Origin: Lutibacter sp. A80
GTDB taxonomy: Bacteria; Bacteroidota; Bacteroidia; Flavobacteriales; Flavobacteriaceae
Length of the DNA stretch: 64,000 nucleotides
Reading direction: 5' to 3'
Assembly (NCBI RefSeq): GCF_022429645.1
Contig: NZ_CP092480.1
Location: 2,152,501 to 2,216,500 of the forward strand
How positions within the stretch are numbered: the first letter of the stretch is position 1; the number at the start of each line of letters is the position of its first letter. Position numbers and translations under genes: made by a program. Positions 10,751 to 19,186 of the stretch are shown here, one piece after another. Under the pieces are notes generated by a model. It was not told the origin of the DNA, did not search any database, and saw nothing but the letters and a program-made list of their open reading frames with translations.

Positions 10751-11530
10751 ATGACAACAAAACTATTTCTAAACGATAAATTTATACTTCTATTAATTCT
10801 TATAAATGCCGTAACAATATTTCTAAGTGGGTTTGAAATGTCTTTAGGCAATAGATTTACACTAGCTTTAACAGATAATCTAATAACAGTTCTTTTCATT
10901 ACCGAGCTAATCGTAAAATTTAAAGAATTTGGAATAAAAGGTTATTTTAATTCTAATTGGAGAAAATTTGATTTTATTTTAATTGCATTATCAATTCCTT
11001 CATTAATTGCCTTTATTGGAAATTTAGAAATTACAAATTTAAGTTTCTTACTTGTATTTAGAGTTATGAGAATTTTTAAATCATTTAGATTTTTAAAATT
11101 TATCCCAGGAATAGAACATCTAATAAAAGGTATTAACAGAGCATTAAAAGCATCTGTTTTCGTTTTTATTGGATTTATAATTTACATATTCATAATTAGC
11201 ATCTTATCCTTCTATCTTTTTAAAGGAGTTTCACCTGAACATTTTGGAAACCCACTAAATTCTCTTTATACTACGTTCAAAATTTTTACTGTTGAAGGGT
11301 GGTACGAAATTCCAGACTTAATAACCCATAACTTAACACCTACAACATCCTTTTTCACATACTTGTATTTTATTTTTGTTGTAATCTCGGGAGGTATCTT
11401 TGGTCTATCTCTTGTTAATTCAATTTTTGTAGATGCTATGGTTAGTGATAATAATGATACACTTGAAATTAAAATTGATTTATTAGAAAAAAAAATTGAC
11501 AAATTACTTTATAAAAACAAAAGACTATGA
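10751..11530 (+). CDS. BacNav-like single-domain voltage-gated ion channel
   Basis: 259 aa with six hydrophobic segments (S1-S6) of the ion_trans family. S4 carries basic residues every third position (FRVMRIFKSFRFLKF, about residues 100-114), the mark of a voltage sensor. The pore loop has TVEGW at residues 180-184, at the place of the TLESW selectivity filter of bacterial sodium channels, so Na+ is likely but Gly replaces Ser. S6 ends in NSIFVDAM, and the C-terminus is a short coiled coil (LEIKIDLLEKKIDKLL), as in tetrameric BacNav channels. It overlaps the next gene by 4 nt (ATGA), which implies translational coupling with a nuclease-domain protein, an unusual partner for a channel. Confidence 0.85.
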   Translation: MTTKLFLNDKFILLLILINAVTIFLSGFEMSLGNRFTLALTDNLITVLFITELIVKFKEFGIKGYFNSNWRKFDFILIALSIPSLIAFIGNLEITNLSFLLVFRVMRIFKSFRFLKFIPGIEHLIKGINRALKASVFVFIGFIIYIFIISILSFYLFKGVSPEHFGNPLNSLYTTFKIFTVEGWYEIPDLITHNLTPTTSFFTYLYFIFVVISGGIFGLSLVNSIFVDAMVSDNNDTLEIKIDLLEKKIDKLLYKNKRL

Positions 11531-13380
11531 AATTAGAAAAAATATTAGATAATGTAAACTCGCTTGAAAAGAACTCATTCCTAAAAATCATTGATAATAT
11601 AATTTCAAATCATCCGAGTAATTACAAAGAAATTGATAAAATATTATCAGACAATAACAATAACTTAAAAACTATTGATAATATAAATATTGCTAAAGTA
11701 TTTAACCTAATTACTAATGAATTTACAGAAGTAATAAAACAAGAATTTGTGAATACAACTTCTCAACTTGATATTCTAATCGATATTATTATCAGAGATG
11801 GACATAATCTTATTAAAGAAGATTGGTTTACAAATCTCTACGAAAAAGAAATTAAAGGCATTAAAAAGAAAACAACTGAATTAATTAAAAAACTTAATAA
11901 TGATAAATCAGATATTGACATTCAAAGAAAACGTGATTATTTAGTTTATAAAGCCTGTGTAAATACAGCATATTTTAATGATAATGTTTGTAATAGAGAT
12001 ACAAAAATAACAAATGATGAATTATCTATTTTATTAACTTTATCAAATGAACTTGAGCTATCACAAGAAGAAATTAAGTTAATAAATTACATTGTTATCC
12101 CTCCTACTAAATTACAAATTGAACAAGTTATCAGCGACTTAAAATCAGTAGGTTTAATTTTTTACTCCAAAAAAAATAGACAAGTTTATGTCGCTGACGA
12201 AATTGTTAGGGTTTTAAGAAAAATTCGTAAAAAACAAGTTGCAGACAAATTTTATCGCAGATTTTTAAAACAATTAAGAGAGCCTCAAATTAATCTTGTC
12301 TGTAGAAATCACAACATAGATATTAAATTACCTCTTAATGAAAAAATTAAAAATATTATCAACGAAGGTATTTCATTTTCAAAATTACTCTCAAATGAGC
12401 TTCATAAAGAAGGAACTTCATTAACTGATAAGAAAAAATTTGTCAATGAAGTTTGGAGTAAAGGATTTGAAATCTCAGGTAATTTAAAAGGGACTACTAT
12501 AGATGAAAAAATAAGTAATTTAATTGCATACTTCGATGAAATTGAAAAAGATGAAAAAGTTGGAATTTCAATAGACGGATATAGCCAATTACTTTCTGAT
12601 CTAAACGAGACTTTCCCTAGTCTTAATAAGATTATTCGAGCAGAATTTGAAATGCAAGATGAATTTGTATTAAAAAGTGAATATTTATTAGATTTCAATA
12701 TTAAACCTAGAGATATACTCGATATAATAGATAAAAAAGAACTTCTTGTTTTTTGTGAAAAATACAACTTAAAGAAACGAGGAAATCCTATTTTAAACAT
12801 CCTCGATGGTTATAAAGATGCAGATAATTTATTTATCGAAAATTATGAAAATATAGGGTTTAGAAACTTAAACGCATTAAAAGATAATGGAATAAGCTTA
12901 AAAGAAGCAGAATTAGGAATAAAATTCGAAGACATTACAAAAACAATATTTGAAAAACTTGGATTTAATGTTGATGAAGATTTAAAAAAGAAACTTAATA
13001 CTAAAAAGAATAAAATTGACCTTGTTTTAAATTTAGGAGACAATGGATTAATAATTATTGAGTGTAAAACTGTTAAGGAAAGTGGTTACAATAAATTTAG
13101 TTCAGTGACACGACAAATGAAATCATACATTGATTTAGCAACTGGAAACGGACATAATGTTGTGAAATCATTATTAGTTGCACCAGATTTCAGTGATGAG
13201 TTTGTAAACGATTGTGATGTTGATTTTGAGTTAAATTTATCATTAATAACAGCTTCTTCTCTATTAAGAATACTTGAAGCTTTTAAAAATTCAAAGCATA
13301 AACAATTTCCATATCAACTTTTAATGAAAGATGTTTTAATTAAGGAAGATAGAATAATTAAAGCTATCAATAAAAGGTAG
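11527..13380 (+). CDS. 617-aa protein with SAP-like segment and C-terminal PD-(D/E)XK nuclease domain
   Basis: The first 380 residues are mostly helical and not recognised. Around residues 395-425 a SAP-like helix-turn-helix is visible (ELLVFCEKYNLKKRGNPILNIL), a possible DNA-binding motif. Residues about 460-590 form a restriction-endonuclease-like fold: E468, D498, then E512-C-K514 (IIIECK), the PD-(D/E)XK catalytic pattern, followed by a helix with a Gln-rich RQMKSYIDL segment as in Mrr-like nucleases. It starts inside the stop codon of the ion-channel gene, so the two are made together. The likely role is DNA cleavage linked to membrane-channel action, perhaps anti-phage (inference). The N-terminal part gives no family call. 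Confidence 0.7.
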   Translation: MKLEKILDNVNSLEKNSFLKIIDNIISNHPSNYKEIDKILSDNNNNLKTIDNINIAKVFNLITNEFTEVIKQEFVNTTSQLDILIDIIIRDGHNLIKEDWFTNLYEKEIKGIKKKTTELIKKLNNDKSDIDIQRKRDYLVYKACVNTAYFNDNVCNRDTKITNDELSILLTLSNELELSQEEIKLINYIVIPPTKLQIEQVISDLKSVGLIFYSKKNRQVYVADEIVRVLRKIRKKQVADKFYRRFLKQLREPQINLVCRNHNIDIKLPLNEKIKNIINEGISFSKLLSNELHKEGTSLTDKKKFVNEVWSKGFEISGNLKGTTIDEKISNLIAYFDEIEKDEKVGISIDGYSQLLSDLNETFPSLNKIIRAEFEMQDEFVLKSEYLLDFNIKPRDILDIIDKKELLVFCEKYNLKKRGNPILNILDGYKDADNLFIENYENIGFRNLNALKDNGISLKEAELGIKFEDITKTIFEKLGFNVDEDLKKKLNTKKNKIDLVLNLGDNGLIIIECKTVKESGYNKFSSVTRQMKSYIDLATGNGHNVVKSLLVAPDFSDEFVNDCDVDFELNLSLITASSLLRILEAFKNSKHKQFPYQLLMKDVLIKEDRIIKAINKR

Positions 13381-13814
13381 TTAGTGAGAAAAATATCAAT
13401 ATTCTATAATTAAAAATTCTAAAACAATTGACTCTATCAATTTTAATTGGCTTCTTGATAATATAATTACAGTCAATTAAAAAGAACTTAAATAAAACAC
13501 AAACTAAAAGTAAATAATCTTAAGCACTATTTTAATTGATGTAATAATAATTAGAAAAAGTAGTATTATAAAATAGACGCTTCCAACTAAAATAGCTGGT
13601 GAACGTCTCTTTAATCAACACTTATAAAATTTCATCTACAACGGTGCATATACCATCTTAATTTTGCTTTAAAAAAATGTTTAGAATTTTTAATTAACTT
13701 TGAGCAAAATCAACGTTACTAAACCTTGTAAAAAACATTTAGATTTAATTAAAAACTGATTTTAATATTCAACAACTTCAAGTTGACTTAAACATAAAAC
13801 AATTTTAATAACTA
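13381..13814. other. intergenic region before the LytTR regulator
   Basis: 434 bp without a convincing gene. It holds an imperfect dyad around 13576-13610 (arms AGACG and CGTCT), which may terminate the channel/nuclease operon, and the promoter candidate at 13673-13702. Confidence 0.5.
13673..13702 (+). promoter_or_regulatory. Bacteroidota-type promoter for the LytTR regulator
   Basis: TTTTG near 13672-13676 and TAACTTTG at 13695-13702 match the -33 TTTG and -7 TAnnTTTG elements, with an 18-nt gap. The predicted start is near 13709, leaving a leader of about 105 nt. Confidence 0.55.
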
Positions 13815-14654
13815 ATGATTTCATTAAATAAGACTATTGCATATACAAAAAGCTGGAAACATACTTTTTTGATTTCTGTAGTGTTAGGAATATTAGTACC
13901 ATTACTGTTAATAAGCCTAGAACCTTTTGATAATAGTAATACGTTTTCTTACAAATATATCATCCTATCAGGCTATGCTCTTTGCATTATAATTCCTTTA
14001 CTACTAGCGCATATTATTGAAAACTATGTTTATAAAAAGCAAACTAACCGTTGGTTTGTAGTTAATGAATTTCTTTATATAACAATAACGCTCTTTCTAA
14101 TCTTTGTTTTTGCTTTCTTTTATCATTTTTTAATAGTTAGCAACCTACATACATTTACTTTAAAAGCAATTTGGGGTTTTGCTAAAGCATTCTGTTTGCC
14201 ATTTACACCAATTGTAGTGCCTATATGGCTTTATTTACGCTCTAAGTATGGTGTTATAGAAGTTCCATTAAGCAATAAAAAGAATACTAAAAAAATCAAC
14301 TCAATAACCATTACTGGGAATAATAAATCTGAAACTTTAAGCATTTTAGAATCCGATTTTATTTTTGCAAGAGCACAACAAAATTATGTAGATGTTTATT
14401 TTAAAACAGAAAAAGGTGTAGCACAAAAAACGTTTCGAAATACATTATCTAATATTATGAAACAGTTACCTAATGCTTGGCAAGTGCATCGATCGTACTT
14501 GGTAAATCTAGATTATCTTAAAACTGTAGAAGGAAATGCGAGAAAACGTTTTATAAGAATTACAGCATCAGAAGAAATCATTCCAATCTCTCAACTTTAT
14601 TATAAAGCCTTAAGTAATAGGCTTTCAAATTCGTCCCAAGAGCTTCAAAATTAG
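13815..14654 (+). CDS. membrane-bound LytTR family DNA-binding regulator
   Basis: 279 aa. The first 155 residues contain four hydrophobic segments; the last 100 are a LytTR DNA-binding domain (LESDFIFARAQQNYVDVYF, AWQVHRSYLVNLDYLKTV, RKRFIRITASEEIIPIS). There is no receiver domain, so it is a membrane-anchored LytTR regulator rather than a classical response regulator. It precedes a lipoprotein gene by about 100 nt on the same strand, which may be its target or partner (inference). What it senses is unknown. Confidence 0.85.
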   Translation: MISLNKTIAYTKSWKHTFLISVVLGILVPLLLISLEPFDNSNTFSYKYIILSGYALCIIIPLLLAHIIENYVYKKQTNRWFVVNEFLYITITLFLIFVFAFFYHFLIVSNLHTFTLKAIWGFAKAFCLPFTPIVVPIWLYLRSKYGVIEVPLSNKKNTKKINSITITGNNKSETLSILESDFIFARAQQNYVDVYFKTEKGVAQKTFRNTLSNIMKQLPNAWQVHRSYLVNLDYLKTVEGNARKRFIRITASEEIIPISQLYYKALSNRLSNSSQELQN

Positions 14655-14759
14655 CCCACACGCTTCAATTTTATACCAAAGACATCAAGTTAGTCACACT
14701 TATTTTTTGCTTTTGTTTTTATGTTTTCTATTTGTAGAGAATTTAAAAAAACAATCAAA

Positions 14760-15974
14760 ATGAAAACTTCAACACTTGTTATCTTAGTAATGTCTATCGC
14801 ACTATTTTCTAGCTGCTCTTCTAATAAATATGTTAGCTATTTAAAAGAAAATACGGAAGTCGTTAAAATGAAAGATTCTCTTCAGTTTAACTCACTAGAT
14901 GATCATTTTTATCAAAATAAACTTTTTTTAGTAGGTGAAGTACACGAAGTAGAAACATCACCAAGAATTGATTTTGCAGTATTCAGTCAAATCAATAAAA
15001 AAATAAAAGTAGATGTTTATTTGGCTGAAATGGATATGGCCCAAGGATATTACTTGCAAGAATATATTAAAGGTTCTAATGAAATTGAACTTAAAAATAT
15101 ATTAAAAAAATGGCCTGTTTTTATAGGAAGTATTTCTGAACAATACAGAAATAAATGGAAAAAAATGAGAGCCTATTACCATCAACTTCCTGAAAACTCA
15201 AAATTTAAACTTGTGGGTGTAGACAGAATAGCAGACTTTGATTTGGTTAGAAAATTATTGAAAGAGAAACTTCCTAAAAAATATCACAATGAGATTCAGA
15301 GTGATAATGACGCATTAATTTCTTGGTCTAAAACAGAACTTGAGACTATATTAGAAAACGAAAAATCTTCTTTTGATGAAAGTACTTTTAACCTATTAAA
15401 AAACATTGCATTTAATCTAGCGAATTACAAAGAAAACAGAAGTAGAGATAAATTTATGTATCAAAATTTTAAACGTTTATTTACTCAAAATCAATGGAAA
15501 AATAAGAATATTTATGGCGGATTTGGGTTTTCACATACGCTACAAGCATACCACTATACTTTTGCAGGACGTGTAAAAAAAGATACTACATTACCATATA
15601 CCAATAAAATGGTAAGCTTAAACAGTTTATATGTAGATTCTAAATTAACTGTAGATAGTAGAGCCTTGCCAAAATTTATGCAAGATAAAGGCAAGGCATT
15701 TACAAAGTTTAAGTATTCGCAAGACAACAGATTGTTTATGTACATAAAAGGGATTGCTGACTATAAAAAAGTAACAAAACCAAACACTATAAGTTTACTA
15801 AAATTAGATGCTAAAAATTCGCCTTATTTAAACTCTACAAGAGGAACAAAAGTTAAAAAACTAGTAACCATTTGGGATGCGTATGATATTATTGAAGGCA
15901 CCAATACAACAGATTATGCCCAATATATTCTATTTATTAGAAATGCAGATTGGATTCAACCTGATGAAAATTAA
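14760..15974 (+). CDS. lipoprotein of the ChaN/TraB/Tiki-like GxxH class
   Basis: 404 aa from the ATG at 14760. An upstream in-frame ATG at 14721 would place 13 residues before the signal, so 14760 is preferred. The signal ends at Cys19 (LFSSC). The mature protein has FLVGEVHEVETSPRIDF near residues 57-75 (a GxxH-type motif), an acidic LAEMDMAQG segment and a later IYGGFGFSHTLQAYH. This pattern fits the EreA/ChaN/TraB/Tiki superfamily of metal- or heme-binding hydrolase-like proteins; the exact family is uncertain. It follows the LytTR regulator. Confidence 0.5.
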   Translation: MKTSTLVILVMSIALFSSCSSNKYVSYLKENTEVVKMKDSLQFNSLDDHFYQNKLFLVGEVHEVETSPRIDFAVFSQINKKIKVDVYLAEMDMAQGYYLQEYIKGSNEIELKNILKKWPVFIGSISEQYRNKWKKMRAYYHQLPENSKFKLVGVDRIADFDLVRKLLKEKLPKKYHNEIQSDNDALISWSKTELETILENEKSSFDESTFNLLKNIAFNLANYKENRSRDKFMYQNFKRLFTQNQWKNKNIYGGFGFSHTLQAYHYTFAGRVKKDTTLPYTNKMVSLNSLYVDSKLTVDSRALPKFMQDKGKAFTKFKYSQDNRLFMYIKGIADYKKVTKPNTISLLKLDAKNSPYLNSTRGTKVKKLVTIWDAYDIIEGTNTTDYAQYILFIRNADWIQPDEN

Positions 15975-16046
15975 CGAAATAAAACAATTAACTACCTATA
16001 TGGAATTTATTTATATCTCAAACAGGATATTTTACAAGATAAATCT

Positions 16047-16076
16047 AAGCCTATAAAAAGATATTTTTATAGGCTT
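16047..16076. terminator. perfect inverted repeat, probable transcription stop between convergent genes
   Basis: 13-bp perfect arms (AAGCCTATAAAAA, 16047-16059, with 16064-16076) and a 4-nt loop, between a + strand and a - strand gene that end towards each other. The A/T-rich top of the stem lets it act in both directions, but a T run after the stem is weak. Confidence 0.6.
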
Positions 16077-16238
16077 GAGCTACAATTGTAAAAACCTTGC
16101 ATATTACAAGCTTGAAATCCAGTACTTTGAAAACATACTTATTGGACTCCCGTTCTATAAAAATAGTAAATTATATGTACAGGTTTAACTTTTAATTATA
16201 CAATATTTTGTTGATACAAATTACATTAAAAATTAAAT

Positions 16239-19070
16239 TTACTGATAAATATCTTCAGTAGAAAAATCACTTTTCTTTTTATTCAAAAAAACTTTTTTTA
16301 AACTTTCAAAATCTAAATTTTTAGATGGATTAAACTCATTACTATTCATATATTCTAGCAAACTAAATCTCAACTGCCTAGCTACAGGTCTATCAATTAA
16401 ATTGGACATCAAATCAATTGATGAAAAGATTAACTTTCCTTTACCTACTTTGGCTTCAAAAACTGTTGCTAAATTATGATTGGTTACAAAATTATCGATA
16501 ACTCGCACTATTGGTGTTACATTCAACGAATCTGTAATTATAGATTTTGAATTTATACATAAATCCCACCATTGCCAATCTGTATGAGTACTTGTTGGAA
16601 AACTTGAAAAAGCTAGATGTTTATCATCTAATAAAAGCCCCATTGTAGCTGGTTGATTTGGAAAATGAACTGGGCTCCAAAAAACAGGTACGAAACGTCC
16701 TTCAATACCTTGTAAATTTTTATAATCTGGATTTAAAAATACACTCTTCCCTATACTTAATCCTTTTAAAGCATCCTGAAAAGAAGACGTTATTAAAATA
16801 TTTTCATCATTTTCATGTACCTCTTTTGGGTAGACCCAAATATTCCAACTATTTTTATATTTCGTTCCTTTCAAATTAACTGTTACAGTTAATTTTTCAG
16901 CTGATTTAGCGTCTATTTTATAATTAATAGAACCTAAATTAATGTTATTTCCAATCAATAAATTAACATCTTTAAAACTCCCTTTTTTAACTACCTCTCC
17001 GGTTTCATCAGTTATAGCCCAATCTATTATTTGATTTTGTTTTTCTTGGAAAAAATTTGCAATTTCTATTGATGCTTTAAAAGATTCTCCTGTTTCATAA
17101 ATAGCTTTCTCAAACCTTATTAGTGGAACTAATTCACTATTAAATTGGCTAAATTCTTCAGCTGAAATTATACCTTTAGATTCCCAAAAAGCATTAAGTA
17201 AACCAACCAAAGCAGTACCTTGACCAGGAAAATCTTGTAGTTGTAATAATTGAAAGCCATCAAAACTTGGTGTTTTTAGAGCACGCTCTATTTCTTCTTT
17301 ATATAATAGTGCTGCCAACTTACCTGATGCATGTGTAAAATCTGGCGCTAAATCAATCAAACCTTTTTTTTCTAAATCTTGTTTTACAGCTATAAAATTA
17401 AGTGGCTCCAAAACGCCCGTGTATTTAGAAATTTCACTCATATCAGGATAAACCGAATATTGTCCAATTTCATGCGATATTAAAGGAATGTCAATATGTG
17501 CACTTCCCGAGGTATAATCTGCATTAAAGTGAGGCGGTTTATCATTAAAAATTCCTTGCCCACGAATCCATCCTTTATCTGTCCATTGTGCAATAAAAAA
17601 CTCATCTTCTTTTTCTGGTCTTGTACCTGTTGGTTTCTGAAAAGAAAATGCCGTAGTTGCATAAAGATGCCTATTATCTTTTGGTTTTAATTCAGCAACC
17701 ATAGTATTTAAAACATTAATATCTCCTTGTAGTTCGTTACCTAAAGCCATTAAAACAAATGACGGATGATTACCATAATCTTTAATTATCTTTAGAGCTT
17801 CTTCTTTTAAAAAAGCTGTAGTATTAGCATCTTCACCTACTTTCAAACTCCAATGTGGTAGCTCTACTTGATAATAAAAACCTGCCTCATCAGCTGCTTC
17901 AAAAGCCGCTTTTGGTGGACACCATGAGTGAAAACGCAAATGATTTAGTCCATAATCTTTCGCTTGCTTAATTAGTTTTGCCCAATCAGCTTTCTCAGTT
18001 GGTGGATAACCTGTTAATGGAAAAATTACACACTCTAAATTTCCTCTAAGAAAAATACGTTTACCATTAAGTAATAAATCTCCATCTTTTGAACTCACAA
18101 ACTTATACCCAAACGTAGTTTCAACATTACCTGAATTTGTAATAACCTCAACGGTATATAAATTTGAATTGAATTCATCCCATAATTTAAGATTTTCAAG
18201 TTTAGATATTTCAAAACCAACGGTACCATCTACTTGTTTTGTTACTGAAACTTTTTCGTTAAAAACGTCTTCCCCATCAACAGATTTTATAATACAGTTT
18301 ACCATTTCATCTTCAGCTATTGTTTGTTGAAATGTAACTTTCAACTTATTTAATTCTGAATTAGGGTAAACTTGTAAATTTTTAGGGTAGTTTTTATTTA
18401 AAGCTTTTAATGTAATATCACCTAATATTCCATTCCACTTAATTTGAGTGTGATTTGTATAGGCATGAGCCATATTTTGATTTACCTTATCAGGATATTT
18501 TGTACTTGTTACATTAATATTTGGAAACTTATTAGAGTTATCTATCACAATGGTAAGTAAATGTTTTCCTGGTGTTAAGTTTTTGCTTAGATCATATTCA
18601 TGAGCACCAACCAAACTATTAGCAGAACCTAAAAGTTCACCATCAACATAGATTGAAGACTCCCAAATAATTCGTTCTAGACTCAAAATAATCTTTTGCG
18701 CATCCCATGAATTAGGTATTTCTATTTCTTTTTGATACCAAGCTTTACCAATATACTGATGTTTTCTAGTTAAATTAGACATTACATAATTATTAATGGC
18801 TGGCACTAGGGTATTCGGTTTTCCAAGACCTGCATCATCTAATGTTCCTGGTAATTCTATTTTAGACCCTTTAAACTTTCTTGCCGCCCAATTATCTGAT
18901 GCTCCAATATTGGTTGAATCTAACTTTACCTCCCAAATACCAGATAAATCTATCTTTTCCACTTTAGCTTTATTACAACTTGTGACAATTAACAGTATAA
19001 CCACTATTACTGGTAAAAAACTAAATTGCTTGACATTCAATATGTTATTAATTGAGTTTATATATTTCAT
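16239..19070 (-). CDS. glycoside hydrolase family 2 lipoprotein
   Basis: 943 aa. The lipoprotein signal ends at Cys32 (LLIVTSC). Order: GH2 sugar-binding jelly roll (about 40-220, with YIGKAWYQKEIEIP), Ig-like domain (about 225-325), TIM barrel (about 328-620), then further beta domains. The catalytic pair is visible: acid/base E446 in ALGNELQ, nucleophile E534 in ISHEIGQ. Such enzymes remove terminal sugars (beta-galactoside, beta-glucuronide, beta-mannoside or others); which one cannot be read. It lies last in a - strand cluster with DUF5107, SGNH hydrolase and a sugar porter, and probably trims oligosaccharides at the cell envelope. Confidence 0.85.
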   Translation of the reverse strand: MKYINSINNILNVKQFSFLPVIVVILLIVTSCNKAKVEKIDLSGIWEVKLDSTNIGASDNWAARKFKGSKIELPGTLDDAGLGKPNTLVPAINNYVMSNLTRKHQYIGKAWYQKEIEIPNSWDAQKIILSLERIIWESSIYVDGELLGSANSLVGAHEYDLSKNLTPGKHLLTIVIDNSNKFPNINVTSTKYPDKVNQNMAHAYTNHTQIKWNGILGDITLKALNKNYPKNLQVYPNSELNKLKVTFQQTIAEDEMVNCIIKSVDGEDVFNEKVSVTKQVDGTVGFEISKLENLKLWDEFNSNLYTVEVITNSGNVETTFGYKFVSSKDGDLLLNGKRIFLRGNLECVIFPLTGYPPTEKADWAKLIKQAKDYGLNHLRFHSWCPPKAAFEAADEAGFYYQVELPHWSLKVGEDANTTAFLKEEALKIIKDYGNHPSFVLMALGNELQGDINVLNTMVAELKPKDNRHLYATTAFSFQKPTGTRPEKEDEFFIAQWTDKGWIRGQGIFNDKPPHFNADYTSGSAHIDIPLISHEIGQYSVYPDMSEISKYTGVLEPLNFIAVKQDLEKKGLIDLAPDFTHASGKLAALLYKEEIERALKTPSFDGFQLLQLQDFPGQGTALVGLLNAFWESKGIISAEEFSQFNSELVPLIRFEKAIYETGESFKASIEIANFFQEKQNQIIDWAITDETGEVVKKGSFKDVNLLIGNNINLGSINYKIDAKSAEKLTVTVNLKGTKYKNSWNIWVYPKEVHENDENILITSSFQDALKGLSIGKSVFLNPDYKNLQGIEGRFVPVFWSPVHFPNQPATMGLLLDDKHLAFSSFPTSTHTDWQWWDLCINSKSIITDSLNVTPIVRVIDNFVTNHNLATVFEAKVGKGKLIFSSIDLMSNLIDRPVARQLRFSLLEYMNSNEFNPSKNLDFESLKKVFLNKKKSDFSTEDIYQ

Positions 19071-19186
19071 TTCTATATTTTTATTTTGAATATTTAATTT
19101 TCTGTTGCACTATTATTTTGAATCACTCATCAAAAAAAGTAATATTAAAAAAAGGTTTTTCATAATTTTTATTTTAAAACAATACT

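Noticed and set aside
12402-12800. 132-aa frame on the - strand inside the nuclease gene
   Set aside because: Shadow of the coding strand; Ser/Phe-rich as expected from the complement of Lys/Glu codons.
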